From: Candidatus Firestoneibacteriota bacterium
Lineage (GTDB): Bacteria > Oederibacteriota > Muellerivitia > Muellerivitales > Muellerivitaceae
DNA: 36,125 nucleotides
NCBI GenBank assembly: GCA_013286205.1
Contig: JABDGD010000021.1
Span: 1-36,125, forward strand
Reading direction: 5' to 3'
Made by a program: the position numbers and the translations under genes. The notes under the pieces were generated by a model. The model was not told the origin of the DNA and ran no database searches. It saw nothing but the letters and a program-made list of their open reading frames with translations. This document shows, piece after piece, positions 22,715 through 30,706 of this stretch (positions are counted from its first letter, which is position 1; each line of letters opens with the position of its first letter).

Positions 22715-24145
22715 ATGCGTTTGTCTAAAAATGGCTGGTTATTGGCGATAACGATTTTAATATCGGCTTTTAGTTCTACCGTACAAGTTCAAGCCCAGGG
22801 TGCCTCAGCCGACCAATATGTGGCCAACGGTCAGCAGCTTTTAAACCAGAAAAATTTCACTCAAGCCGCTCAATATTACTACGCCGCGATTAAGCTCGAT
22901 CCGAACAATGCGGCCGCTTACCAAGGTTTAGGTACCTGCTATTACATGGGCGGACGCAAGCAAGACGCTTTAACCTTTTATCAAAGATCTTTGTCGATTA
23001 ACCCTAATAATCCGCAGCTGTCTCAATTTGTGCAAAGCTTACAATCTCAGCTGGGATCCGCCAACGCTCCTGGCGCTATGGGGATGGCTGCTTCTGATCC
23101 CTTGTCTCAAGGTTCGGCTCTTTTTCAACAAAAGCAATATGCCGCCTCGATTCCTTATTTCCAGAGAGCCGCTCAGCAAACCCCTAATGATTACCGGCCT
23201 TTTTATTACGCTGGTTATGCTTATTACATGACAGGTAATACCCGTTTCGCCGCGCTTTACTTTGCCGTAGCGAACATGAAACAACCCAACGCTTCCATTC
23301 AAGCTTACGCGGACCGTGTGAAGAGTTCTTTGTCCCCGGATGACCAACAATGGGTTGACGACCAATTGTCAAAATACAGCGCCTCCAACGGCGGCAGCTA
23401 TTCCGGCGCCAGCCAGGTGGCCTTTGGGTTTAACTTCCTGGGCGGTTCGACTTACATTTTCGCGAATCCTGACCAGGTTATTAATGGCGTTGAAAACGCT
23501 CAGGCCAGCGGCACTCAGGTGCAATTGAATGGTACGACACCCAACATGCTCGCCATGATCGGTATTGAACCCTATTTGGAATTTGGTAAGAATTTCGAAT
23601 TGGATTTTGGCGCGGCTTATGTTCCTGTCGGAACCTTGGCTTATCAATGGTTTGATTTGTCTGACGGGTTTGGATTTAACAACAGCTTTAATACCAGCAT
23701 GGTTTTGACTGAACTGGGATTAAAAATTAAATTCGGTGATAAAGACGTGAAGGCTTACATCGGCTTGGGAGCCAATATCGCGCCCATTAGCACGACCTTT
23801 AGCAAGGTGCCGACCGTCATGGACGCTAACGGCAACATTAACCTCGCCGGAACGCCGAATGATCCGAGCAGCGGTAATTACAGCACGGTGGGCGTGGGTG
23901 GTTATGCCCGCTTTGGTGTGGATTTCACTTTGGCGAAAAACTTAGCCCTCGGTCCTTTCCTGGGCGTTCAAATCCTCACGGCGACCAATTTCGAAAACGG
24001 AAGCAAGACGCTTATGGTCAATCAGAACAATGGGGATGTGGGTGTGGCCAATTCGGGCAGCCTCGCGGGCGTCACCAACACAACTCCTTTGACCCTGGAT
24101 TACAGCAATATCAATTTGGGCATGGAGTTGAAGTTCTCGTTCTAA
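22715..24145 (+). CDS. Exported TPR protein with C-terminal outer-membrane beta-barrel (paralog A)
   Basis: 476 residues from the ATG at 22715, five bases after GGAGG. A signal peptide (about 1-28) ends VQAQG. Residues about 30-200 hold four TPR-like units (YVANGQQLLNQKNFTQAAQYY, AYQGLGTCYYMGGRKQDALTF, GSALFQQKQYAASIPYF, YAGYAYYMTGNTRFAALYF). A short linker LSPDDQQWVDDQLSKY leads to about 255 residues of alternating hydrophobic strands (YLEFGKNFELDFGAAY, YARFGVDFTLAKNLALG) ending LGMELKFSF. The terminal phenylalanine is the usual BAM recognition signature, so this should be an outer-membrane barrel with a periplasmic TPR head. The gene at 26691 is a clear paralog with the same order of parts and almost the same length. 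Function unknown; TPR may recruit partner proteins to the barrel. Confidence 0.82.
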   Translation: MRLSKNGWLLAITILISAFSSTVQVQAQGASADQYVANGQQLLNQKNFTQAAQYYYAAIKLDPNNAAAYQGLGTCYYMGGRKQDALTFYQRSLSINPNNPQLSQFVQSLQSQLGSANAPGAMGMAASDPLSQGSALFQQKQYAASIPYFQRAAQQTPNDYRPFYYAGYAYYMTGNTRFAALYFAVANMKQPNASIQAYADRVKSSLSPDDQQWVDDQLSKYSASNGGSYSGASQVAFGFNFLGGSTYIFANPDQVINGVENAQASGTQVQLNGTTPNMLAMIGIEPYLEFGKNFELDFGAAYVPVGTLAYQWFDLSDGFGFNNSFNTSMVLTELGLKIKFGDKDVKAYIGLGANIAPISTTFSKVPTVMDANGNINLAGTPNDPSSGNYSTVGVGGYARFGVDFTLAKNLALGPFLGVQILTATNFENGSKTLMVNQNNGDVGVANSGSLAGVTNTTPLTLDYSNINLGMELKFSF

Positions 24146-24169
24146 TCTGAACGGTGTTAGATTTCTCCG

Positions 24170-24201
24170 AACGGGCCCCCTAGAAGGGCCCGTTTTTTTT
24201 T
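24170..24201 (+). terminator. Rho-independent terminator
   Basis: AACGGGCCC and GGGCCCGTT form a perfect nine-pair stem with the seven-base loop CCTAGAA, followed directly by a run of nine T. It lies 24 bases after the stop of the first TPR-barrel gene and separates it from the next gene. Confidence 0.93.
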
Positions 24202-24239
24202 GTCATCAATCAAAGGAAATATTTTTTAAGGGGGACAGG

Positions 24240-25319
24240 ATGATTTCTCGATTCGCGGTTGGGGTCTTGTGCGCGTTATTGACGATAGTTGTGGTGAACC
24301 CAAGTTGGGCTGTAGAGGTTGATTGGAAAAACGACTTTACCTTTTATGGGGATAACACTGAATTTTTTGAACCCTACCGCACGGGCGAAACTATTTTAGG
24401 GCAACAGGGTAAAAGCTACTTTGAGGCGGCACTGGGGCCTAAAGCGCTTTTGACCGCGGGTGTTTTTGGCGATTTTCGCAGCCAAAGTGATGTGGATCCG
24501 GCGGTCGATGTAAAACCCCTGCTTTCGTTCCAGTTTCATGAGGGCGGCAGCAAACTGATTATGGGAACGTTGATCACCAAAGATCGTCACGGTTTTTTAG
24601 AACCTTTGGAAGTCACTTTTTTAGAATTTACGCGGCCAATTGAATATGGTCTTCAGTGGATTGAGGACGATCCGGGTTTCAAAACCGATTTGTTTTTAAG
24701 CTGGCATCAGCTCAACACGCCGACACAGCCTGAACAGATGGATTACGGCGGCGTTATAAAGGAACCGATCAGCGACGATTTTTCCTTCGAGGAACAATTT
24801 CACGGTTTCCACGACGGCGGCCAGCTTTACACCACGGGCGGCATTGTGAACAATTGGGTGCCGGCCGCGGGCTTTCGTTTAAAGGTTCCGGGTTTTTTGG
24901 GTATGACACAATTTGACGCTTTTGGAATCTTTAGCGGGCTTCTTTTTGGCGACAGCACTTCGGGCACACAATATGGCGGTGGGGGCTATTTAAAAGCGAC
25001 CGTTTCACCTGATCCTTACCTGCAGCTTTTTGGTATTGGCTGGGTGGCGAATGATTTTTACACGGCCGAAGGCGACGCCAATTACGCTTCCTATAGTTCA
25101 ATGGACTCGACCACGGTGGATCAGATTCATCCTTTTGTGGCGCACAACCGGACTTATTTTGAATTGGGCGCGAAGCGCATATTCCCCATGGAGGGAGCGC
25201 AATTTGAGGCAGAGTTCCGCGTTCATTTCATAGATTCGTACAGCGCGTACTCTTACCGTTTAGCGGTGGCGGCGCCTTTTGATTTAAATGTTTTCTCATC
25301 GGCCAAAGAACAAAAATAA
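24240..25319 (+). CDS. Putative outer-membrane beta-barrel protein of unknown function
   Basis: 359 residues. A signal peptide (about 1-24) ends PSWA before VEVDWKNDF. The mature protein has many alternating aromatic/hydrophobic strands with short glycine- and aspartate-rich turns (FTFYGDNTEFF, LLSFQFHEGG, YLQLFGIGWVAND, FELGAKRIFPM, AQFEAEFRVHF), a pattern typical of a beta-barrel of perhaps 12-16 strands. I do not recognise the family. The C-terminus (FSSAKEQK) extends past the last strand, so it lacks the terminal phenylalanine seen in the TPR-barrel neighbour. GGGGGACAGG precedes the ATG. The location between two TPR-barrel paralogs suggests an envelope role, but no substrate can be inferred. 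Confidence 0.65.
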   Translation: MISRFAVGVLCALLTIVVVNPSWAVEVDWKNDFTFYGDNTEFFEPYRTGETILGQQGKSYFEAALGPKALLTAGVFGDFRSQSDVDPAVDVKPLLSFQFHEGGSKLIMGTLITKDRHGFLEPLEVTFLEFTRPIEYGLQWIEDDPGFKTDLFLSWHQLNTPTQPEQMDYGGVIKEPISDDFSFEEQFHGFHDGGQLYTTGGIVNNWVPAAGFRLKVPGFLGMTQFDAFGIFSGLLFGDSTSGTQYGGGGYLKATVSPDPYLQLFGIGWVANDFYTAEGDANYASYSSMDSTTVDQIHPFVAHNRTYFELGAKRIFPMEGAQFEAEFRVHFIDSYSAYSYRLAVAAPFDLNVFSSAKEQK

Positions 25320-25354
25320 GCGGCCAGAAGATGGTTGGATAAGCTGGAAAGAAT

Positions 25355-26689
25355 ATGAGCAAAACTAAAACCAAAATCGCCTTTACGACTTTAGGCTGCC
25401 GTGTGAATCAATACGACACTCAGGCGATGAAGGAACAGGTCGAAAAAGCTTCTCTGCAAAGTGTTGGCTTTGATGAAGTTGCGGATATTTATGTGATCAA
25501 TACCTGCACGGTGACTTCAGGAGCGGATTCTGAAGGCCGTCAACTGGTTCGCCGGGCGAAGGCTAAAAATCCTGATTCCTTTGTGGTAGTGACCGGCTGT
25601 TTGGCTCAAGACCGGCCGGAAGAAGTGGCCGCTTTGTCGGGCGTCAACATGGTGGTAGGGAATACTGAAAAGTCGGCTTTACTTCAAAAAATCGTTTCCC
25701 AATACGAACCCCTTCAGTCCTTAATTGATGATATTCACCTCAATCCTTTGTCGCCTTGGGGCGGTGGCATCTCTCGTTTTGACGGTCATCAAAGGGCGAC
25801 AATTAAAGTTCAGGATGGCTGTAACTTTGGATGTTCTTTTTGTCTGATTCCGCGGGTTCGGGGCGAAATGATTTCGCGCCCTGGGCTGGAAATTGTGGAA
25901 GAAGGAAAAAGACTGGCTTCTAATGGTGTTAAAGAATTGGTTCTGGCGGGAATACAACTTTCTTCCTATGGAAGAGATTGGGGCTTAAAAGCTTCTGAGC
26001 CCCGTCTGGCGCCTGTTATCGAAAAACTTTTGGCGATTCCCGGGATACACCGTGTGCGTCTTTCCTCTTACGCGGTCGCTGATTTTGAGGATGCTCTTCT
26101 GCCTTTGTGGAAATCCAAAATGGGTCTTTGTGAACATTTACACCTGCCCCTTCAAAGCGGGGATGCCGATGTTTTAAAAGCGATGAGACGTCCCTATACG
26201 CTGGACGGTTATCGGGCCACGGTAGAAAAAATAAGAGCCTCGGCACTGGATCTGGGCTTAACGGCCGATGTGATCGCCGGCTTTCCGGGTGAAAGCGAAG
26301 AGGCTTTTGAGAACACTTTGAGCCGCATTAAAGAATTTGGTTTTGTGGATTTTCATCCTTTTCCCTATTCGGATAGACCCCAGACCCCAGGCGAGAGCCT
26401 GAAACCAAAGGTTAATCCGGCGGTTATCCGGGAAAGAATGAATAAACTTTGGCAATTAAAGAAGGAATGTTTAGAAACTTCAGCCCAAAGAGCCAAAGGA
26501 AATAGATGCCGAGTGATTGTGGAGCGGTATAATGCGGGTCGACAAGCTGGTTTGACCGACGAGGGTTTGCGGGTTGTTTTTCCTGAAACGCAGGGGTTGT
26601 TGGGTAAAGAAATATGGGTTCAGGTAGAAGGCTTCCGCGATGGTCACGCGTGGGCCAGTGTGGTGGCTGAATCTCCGGTGGGAGTCTGA
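25355..26689 (+). CDS. mtaB: tRNA threonylcarbamoyladenosine methylthiotransferase MtaB-type radical SAM enzyme
   Basis: 444 residues. MiaB-family enzyme adding a methylthio group to a modified adenosine at tRNA position 37. The N-terminal UPF0004 domain has three cluster cysteines, C15 (TLGCRVNQ), C51 (NTCTVT) and C82 (VTGCLAQ). The radical SAM motif is CNFGCSFC (C156, C160, C163), followed by LIPRVRG, HLPLQSGD and ADVIAGFPGE. A C-terminal TRAM-like domain starts near residue 375. The LGCRVNQYDT opening and the absence of a long N-terminal extension favour MtaB (t6A substrate) over MiaB. It is followed after one base by the second TPR-barrel gene, so these share a transcript although their functions look unrelated. 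Confidence 0.92.
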   Translation: MSKTKTKIAFTTLGCRVNQYDTQAMKEQVEKASLQSVGFDEVADIYVINTCTVTSGADSEGRQLVRRAKAKNPDSFVVVTGCLAQDRPEEVAALSGVNMVVGNTEKSALLQKIVSQYEPLQSLIDDIHLNPLSPWGGGISRFDGHQRATIKVQDGCNFGCSFCLIPRVRGEMISRPGLEIVEEGKRLASNGVKELVLAGIQLSSYGRDWGLKASEPRLAPVIEKLLAIPGIHRVRLSSYAVADFEDALLPLWKSKMGLCEHLHLPLQSGDADVLKAMRRPYTLDGYRATVEKIRASALDLGLTADVIAGFPGESEEAFENTLSRIKEFGFVDFHPFPYSDRPQTPGESLKPKVNPAVIRERMNKLWQLKKECLETSAQRAKGNRCRVIVERYNAGRQAGLTDEGLRVVFPETQGLLGKEIWVQVEGFRDGHAWASVVAESPVGV

Positions 26690-26690
26690 T

Positions 26691-28118
26691 ATGAGCCGTA
26701 ACCTATTCTCTGTTTTTTTAGCGGTTTTAAGTTTTTGTATTCTTTGGACTCCGCTTTGGGCGGATCCGGCGGACGATTATTACCGCGAAGCCAATACTTT
26801 CTTCACCAACAAAGATTACCAGCGCGCTTTTGACGCTTACCAGGGCGCCATCCCTTTTGACACCAATCCTTACCGCGCTTATCTAGGCATGGGTAACAGT
26901 GAATATTTCCTCAACGATAAAATCAAAGCGGTGGAGTATCTTCAAAAATCCTATGATCTGTTTAAAGACGAAAAGGTCGCCGCCTTTATCGCTAAAATTA
27001 AAGCGACTATTCCTCCGCCCAAAACGCCTTTGTTTGTGAAGGCTGAAAACTTGTTGAAAGACAAACTCTACAAACAGGCGATCCCTTTGCTCAAGGAAGT
27101 GGAACAGTATGAATCCACTAATTTAAAAGCTTTTTATGACATGGGTTATTGTTATTACGAACTGGGTAATAAGCCTGAGGCTACGCTCAACTTCGCTTAT
27201 TACGAAGCCAAAACTAACGATCCGGCTGTGGTCGCTTTGCTAACCAAGATGAAAAGCGAATTGTCGGTGGATGACAGAGAATGGGTGGACGCTCAGGTGG
27301 AATTGGGACCGCCTTTTTCCCCGCCGTTTCATTTTTCTGGAATCGGCATCCGCTTTGAACCCTCTTTTCAGTTAACGTCGCTCAAAGACTTTAACGCTTT
27401 TGTGGCCGAAATGACTAAGACTGCCGCAGCCGCTGCGGTAACTGATTCTTCTTTCACTTTTTCGGCTGGCGCTCCTCCGGGTGGTTTGGCGATTGAACTC
27501 AATCCTTATGTTCAAGTGTCTGAAGACTTGGAAGTCGGTTTGAGTTTTGGCGCGCTTTTTTTAGGCCAGTTAACAGCTTCCTATACGGCTCAAAATCAAC
27601 TGGAGCAGGGCAACGCGGCGATCAGCTATGGGGTGACCGAGGCGGGCATTAGCATTCGCTCTGAAATGGTTCGTTTATACAAAAATAAAATTAAATTTTT
27701 TATTGAAGCCGATCCGACTCTTTTTATGACCAATGTTTCTACGGCCAATTCAGAAGTGAGCAACTCCACGCCTAATTCAGGCTTTGATTTTCCGATGGTC
27801 ACGGGTAACTTCAATAGTTCGGGTGTAGGAGCCCGGTTTAAATTGGGTGTGGATTGGAAGCCTTTGCCCAATTCGATTGTTTCCGGCTTTCTTGGGTTTC
27901 AAATGGCTCAGGTTCAGGGTTTTAGCGGCAGCGGGCTGGTACCTGGTGCGACGGCTGGCAGTACGGTGAGCACTCCCGGACAATTAGAAACAGTGCAGGG
28001 CCCCAATGGTACCCGAATTATTTTTGTTCCCACCGGGGGCTTTGTACCGGGCGCTTCTCCCTTAACATTGGATTTGAGCGGCGTGATTATTGGCGCTGAC
28101 TTTACGATCCTTCTCTAA
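26691..28118 (+). CDS. Exported TPR protein with C-terminal outer-membrane beta-barrel (paralog B)
   Basis: 475 residues from ATG at 26691, one base after the mtaB stop, with GGGAG upstream; in-frame codons further upstream lie inside mtaB. The signal peptide (about 1-23) ends LWA before DPADDYY. TPR-like units follow (EANTFFTNKDYQRAFDAY, AYLGMGNSEYFLNDKIKAVEY, AENLLKDKLYKQAIPLL, YDMGYCYYELGNKPEATLNF). The linker LSVDDREWVDAQVELG mirrors LSPDDQQWVDDQLSKY of the gene at 22715. The barrel part contains ELNPYVQVSEDLEVGLSFGA, FKLGVDWKPL and, near the end, SPLTLDLSGVIIGA, parallel to TPLTLDYSNINLGM in paralog A. The last residues are FTILL, so the C-terminal aromatic is replaced by leucine. An Ala-rich loop and a Gly/Thr/Pro-rich loop are longer than in paralog A. 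Function unknown. Confidence 0.8.
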   Translation: MSRNLFSVFLAVLSFCILWTPLWADPADDYYREANTFFTNKDYQRAFDAYQGAIPFDTNPYRAYLGMGNSEYFLNDKIKAVEYLQKSYDLFKDEKVAAFIAKIKATIPPPKTPLFVKAENLLKDKLYKQAIPLLKEVEQYESTNLKAFYDMGYCYYELGNKPEATLNFAYYEAKTNDPAVVALLTKMKSELSVDDREWVDAQVELGPPFSPPFHFSGIGIRFEPSFQLTSLKDFNAFVAEMTKTAAAAAVTDSSFTFSAGAPPGGLAIELNPYVQVSEDLEVGLSFGALFLGQLTASYTAQNQLEQGNAAISYGVTEAGISIRSEMVRLYKNKIKFFIEADPTLFMTNVSTANSEVSNSTPNSGFDFPMVTGNFNSSGVGARFKLGVDWKPLPNSIVSGFLGFQMAQVQGFSGSGLVPGATAGSTVSTPGQLETVQGPNGTRIIFVPTGGFVPGASPLTLDLSGVIIGADFTILL

Positions 28119-28120
28119 AC

Positions 28121-28756
28121 GTGGCTCTTTTTCAGCAGCAAAATCGAAATACACTCTCGTTAAAAAACATTTTGGCCATGCGTTTGTTCTATATGGCCAA
28201 ACTCATCGGCGGCGATTCTTATTCGCATCGGGTGGGCTGGAAGTCGCCACAAACTCAGGAAGCCCGCTTTAACGCGCTTTTGGCCGCGGGTGATTTAAAA
28301 GGGAAAAGTATTTTAGATTTGGGCTGCGGGCTGGGATGTCTTTACGGTTATTTAAAAGAAAAAGGCTGGAAGGGCGACTATACGGGAATAGATGTGCTGG
28401 ACATGATGGTGGCTGGAGCGCAGAAGCGTTTTCCCGGCGCGGCTTTTGAAAAGCGGAACATCCTGCTGGACCCACCCCGGCGCCAATGGGATTATATTTT
28501 GATCAGCGGTATTTTTAACCACCGGGTAAAAGATAATTGGGCATGGATTGATGAAACGATCCGCCTTTGTTTTAAGCTGTCGAGGGTGGGAGTCGCTTTT
28601 AATCTTTTGGTGTCTGAAGAAGATGAGTCGGACGGTACTTTCTTTTATGCCCAAAAGTCTGACCTGGAAAAAAAGGCCGTTCTTTGGACTGGCGGAAAAT
28701 ATAAAATAGTTTCGGGCTATTTGCCGGATGACATGACGGCTTATCTTTACCACTAG
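28121..28756 (+). CDS. SAM-dependent methyltransferase (class I, substrate unknown)
   Basis: 211 residues from the GTG at 28121, two bases after the previous stop; an ATG at 28178 is an alternative start that would keep the whole catalytic domain. The Rossmann motif I is ILDLGCGLGCLYGYL, with YTGIDVLDMMV as motif II and YILISGIFNHRV in the motif IV area. This is a generic class I methyltransferase; the lack of further signature leaves the target (small molecule, protein or lipid) unknown. No strong ribosome binding site precedes the GTG, so translation may be coupled to the upstream TPR-barrel gene. A HIT-domain gene follows after eight bases. Confidence 0.8.
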   Translation: MALFQQQNRNTLSLKNILAMRLFYMAKLIGGDSYSHRVGWKSPQTQEARFNALLAAGDLKGKSILDLGCGLGCLYGYLKEKGWKGDYTGIDVLDMMVAGAQKRFPGAAFEKRNILLDPPRRQWDYILISGIFNHRVKDNWAWIDETIRLCFKLSRVGVAFNLLVSEEDESDGTFFYAQKSDLEKKAVLWTGGKYKIVSGYLPDDMTAYLYH

Positions 28757-28764
28757 GAGAAGTG

Positions 28765-29103
28765 ATGAATAACGACTGCCTGTTTTGCAAAATTATCCGC
28801 CGTGAAATTCCCGCTAAAATCGCCTTTGAGGATGATGAAGTTCTGGCTTTTCACGATATTCAGCCCGCGGCGCCCATTCATATTTTATTCGTGCCGAAAA
28901 AGCATGTGGATTCAGTGGTACATGTCCTGGATCAAGAACCCGTGGTTTCTTTGTTGGCGAATCGGGCGGTGAAGGCCGCTGAAAAATTGGGGATTCAATC
29001 GACCGGTTTCCGTCTTGTGATGAATTATGGTCCTGACGCGGGGCAAACGGTTCATCACCTCCATATGCATCTATTGGGCGGCGCCCATTTATCGCATCTC
29101 TAA
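28765..29103 (+). CDS. HIT-family protein (HINT-type nucleotide hydrolase)
   Basis: 112 residues. The ATG at 28765 is preceded by AGGAGA at 28755-28760; a GTG one codon upstream is less likely. It opens with CLFCKIIRREIPAK, including the two cysteines found in zinc-containing HINT proteins, then AFHDIQPAAPIHILFVPKKH. The histidine triad VHHLHMHLLGG near the C-terminus fits H-x-H-x-H with the catalytic middle histidine. Such enzymes hydrolyse AMP-linked compounds such as aminoacyl- or lysyl-AMP. Length and motifs are typical. Confidence 0.94.
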   Translation: MNNDCLFCKIIRREIPAKIAFEDDEVLAFHDIQPAAPIHILFVPKKHVDSVVHVLDQEPVVSLLANRAVKAAEKLGIQSTGFRLVMNYGPDAGQTVHHLHMHLLGGAHLSHL

Positions 29104-29155
29104 TTTTAAGTGGTTAAAATCACGGTATTCAGGCCTTTTTCCCTAACCGGGTTGC

Positions 29156-29185
29156 TTGACGGGCGGCTCTCTAAAGCATTAAACT
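29156..29185 (+). promoter_or_regulatory. Promoter for rpsU
   Basis: TTGACG (29156-29161) and TAAACT (29180-29185) are 18 bases apart, with a strong -35 and a 4/6 match at -10. It is the best candidate promoter in the 144-base space between the HIT gene and rpsU. The leader downstream holds AGCC-CTCG-GGCT and a C/U-rich stretch that could pair loosely with the GAGGGGAG ribosome binding site. Confidence 0.6.
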
Positions 29186-29247
29186 CCTCCTCCCTGCAGC
29201 CCTCGGGCTAAAGGTTCCATTTCACCCATAGAGGGGAGAGTGACCAC

Positions 29248-29448
29248 GTGGTCGAAGTCCGTTTAGAAGATAATGAACCGATTGAAAACGCCCTGAAGCG
29301 TTTTAAAAAAGTCGTTCAGAATTCGGGTCTTATTTCAGAAATGAAAAAGCGCGAATTTTATGAGAAACCCAGCGAACGCCGTAAAAAGCGCGAAGCAGCC
29401 GCCCGTAAGAAGGCGCGCCGTCGGGCAATGAAGTTTAACCGCGACTAA
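29248..29448 (+). CDS. rpsU: 30S ribosomal protein S21
   Basis: 66 residues starting at GTG 29248, with GAGGGGAG about ten bases upstream. The sequence starts [20 protein letters not shown] and ends in the strongly basic helix [16 protein letters not shown], as in S21, which sits on the 30S platform near the anti-Shine-Dalgarno end of 16S rRNA. It is followed by its own terminator, so unlike in the Escherichia coli rpsU-dnaG-rpoD operon it is transcribed separately from the downstream dnaG-rpoD block. Confidence 0.96.
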   Translation: MVEVRLEDNEPIENALKRFKKVVQNSGLISEMKKREFYEKPSERRKKREAAARKKARRRAMKFNRD

Positions 29449-29464
29449 TTGATTTAGTCGAACC

Positions 29465-29499
29465 GAGCCCGCTCCCTTTGATGGGGGCGGGCTCTTTTT
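29465..29499 (+). terminator. Rho-independent terminator after rpsU
   Basis: GAGCCCGC (29465-29472) pairs with GCGGGCTC (29487-29494); the stem extends inward by four more pairs (TCCC with GGGG) around the loop TTTGAT. A T run follows at 29495-29499. It ends the rpsU transcript and leaves an 80-base space before the yqeY start, which must hold the next promoter; none stands out there. Confidence 0.93.
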
Positions 29500-29580
29500 A
29501 TCTCCAGGCTTTTTAACCATAAAGGCCACGGAGTTTACGCCTGAATATGTTTGAAACTTTTCAAGATTTATGGAGGCATC

Positions 29581-30033
29581 ATGAGCGCATCCCCTTTATT
29601 CGACAAAATTAACGCCGACATTATCACGGCCATGAAAGCGAAAGCCGAAGCCGATCTGTCCGCTTTGCGCATGCTCAAATCCGCAATCAAATATAAAGAA
29701 GTCGATTTGAAACGCGAAGTCACCGATGAGGACGTGATTGATGTTTTGGCCAAACAGGCCAAACAACGTAAAGAATCCATTGAGGGTTTTGAAAAGGGCG
29801 GACGCCCTGAAGCTGCCGCCAGTGAGAAGGCCGAGTTGGCCCTGATTGAAAAGTTCTTGCCTGCGGCCTTGAGTGAAGCGGAATTAACCCAGCTTATTGA
29901 AGAAGCGGTGAAGACCAGCGGAGCCGCCGGCCCGAAAGACATGGGCAAAGTTATGGCGATTTTGACGCCTAAAATTAAAGGCCGCGCGGACATGGGTAAA
30001 GTGAGCGGTTTAATTAAGGCCAAGCTCGGCTAA
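29581..30033 (+). CDS. yqeY: GatB/YqeY domain protein
   Basis: 150 residues from the ATG at 29581, preceded by GGAGG at 29572-29576; the ATG at 29551 would add ten residues without a ribosome binding site. The protein matches YqeY: LRMLKSAIKYKEVDLKREVTDEDV, KQAKQRKESIEGFEKGGR, EKAELALIEKFLPAALSE and GPKDMGKVMAILTPKIKGRADMG. This domain is the tail of the amidotransferase subunit GatB and binds tRNA there; the free-standing protein's role is not settled. It begins the operon that runs to rpoD. Confidence 0.93.
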   Translation: MSASPLFDKINADIITAMKAKAEADLSALRMLKSAIKYKEVDLKREVTDEDVIDVLAKQAKQRKESIEGFEKGGRPEAAASEKAELALIEKFLPAALSEAELTQLIEEAVKTSGAAGPKDMGKVMAILTPKIKGRADMGKVSGLIKAKLG

Positions 30034-30052
30034 GTAGTGATGGCGAGGCTGT

Positions 30053-30706
30053 ATGATTCTTTCCCCTTCTTTTTATCAAGGCTCGACCCAAAAGATCGCT
30101 AAAGCTTTATTGGGTCAGATTTTGGTTAACGAAACTCCTCAGGGTCTTTCGTCGGGCCGTATTGTAGAAGTGGAAGCTTATCTGTCGAAAAATGATCCGG
30201 GCTGCCACGCGGCCCGCGGTAAAACTCTCCGCAATGCCGTCATGTTCGGTCCCCCCGGCTACGCTTATGTTTATTTCTGCTACGGCAACCACTTTATGTT
30301 CAACATCGTGACAGAAAAAGAAGGTGTGCCCGGCGCGGTTTTGATCAGGGCTTTAGAGCCGGTGAAGGGTTTGGACTTGATGGCGCGGCGCCGGGGTAAA
30401 TTTCAAAGTCACGAATTGGGTTTAACCAACGGTCCGGGCAAGCTGGTACAGGCTCTCGGGATTGACCGCGGGCATAATCATTTTCCACTCTTTAAAAAGC
30501 CTCTTTATCTTTTAGCGGCTGAACGGAAAGAAAAAATCGGCGTGACGACTCGGATTGGATTAACTGAGGGCGCGGATTTGCCGCTGCGGTTTTATTTGGA
30601 AGGGAATCCCTATGTTTCTGTGAAGCCGGGAAAAGACCGGTTTTCACCGGGCATGAAGAAAAAGTTGAAGGCTCAAGCGTTAAAGAAGGCGGCTCAAACA
30701 GAGTGA
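30053..30706 (+). CDS. mpg: DNA-3-methyladenine glycosylase (AAG/MPG family)
   Basis: 217 residues. Base-excision repair enzyme that removes alkylated purines such as 3-methyladenine and hypoxanthine. Family parts are AKALLGQILVNET, GRIVEVEAYLSKNDPGCHA with the catalytic glutamate in VEVEAY, GPPGYAYVYFCYGNHFMFN, GAVLIRALEP, and LTNGPGKLVQALGID. The C-terminus is a short basic tail (KKKLKAQALKKAAQTE). Its stop overlaps the GTG start of mutS2 by four bases. A DNA-repair enzyme here fits the replication and recombination genes downstream. Confidence 0.95.
   Translation: MILSPSFYQGSTQKIAKALLGQILVNETPQGLSSGRIVEVEAYLSKNDPGCHAARGKTLRNAVMFGPPGYAYVYFCYGNHFMFNIVTEKEGVPGAVLIRALEPVKGLDLMARRRGKFQSHELGLTNGPGKLVQALGIDRGHNHFPLFKKPLYLLAAERKEKIGVTTRIGLTEGADLPLRFYLEGNPYVSVKPGKDRFSPGMKKKLKAQALKKAAQTE

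Noticed and set aside
29242..29253. Perfect 12-base palindrome GACCACGTGGTC over the rpsU start codon
   Set aside because: A palindrome of this length is expected several times by chance in 36 kb, and it includes conserved coding codons; no second copy near the promoter was noticed.
29568..30023. 151-codon open frame on the minus strand opposite yqeY
   Set aside because: Shadow of yqeY, Ser/Ala-rich low-complexity translation.
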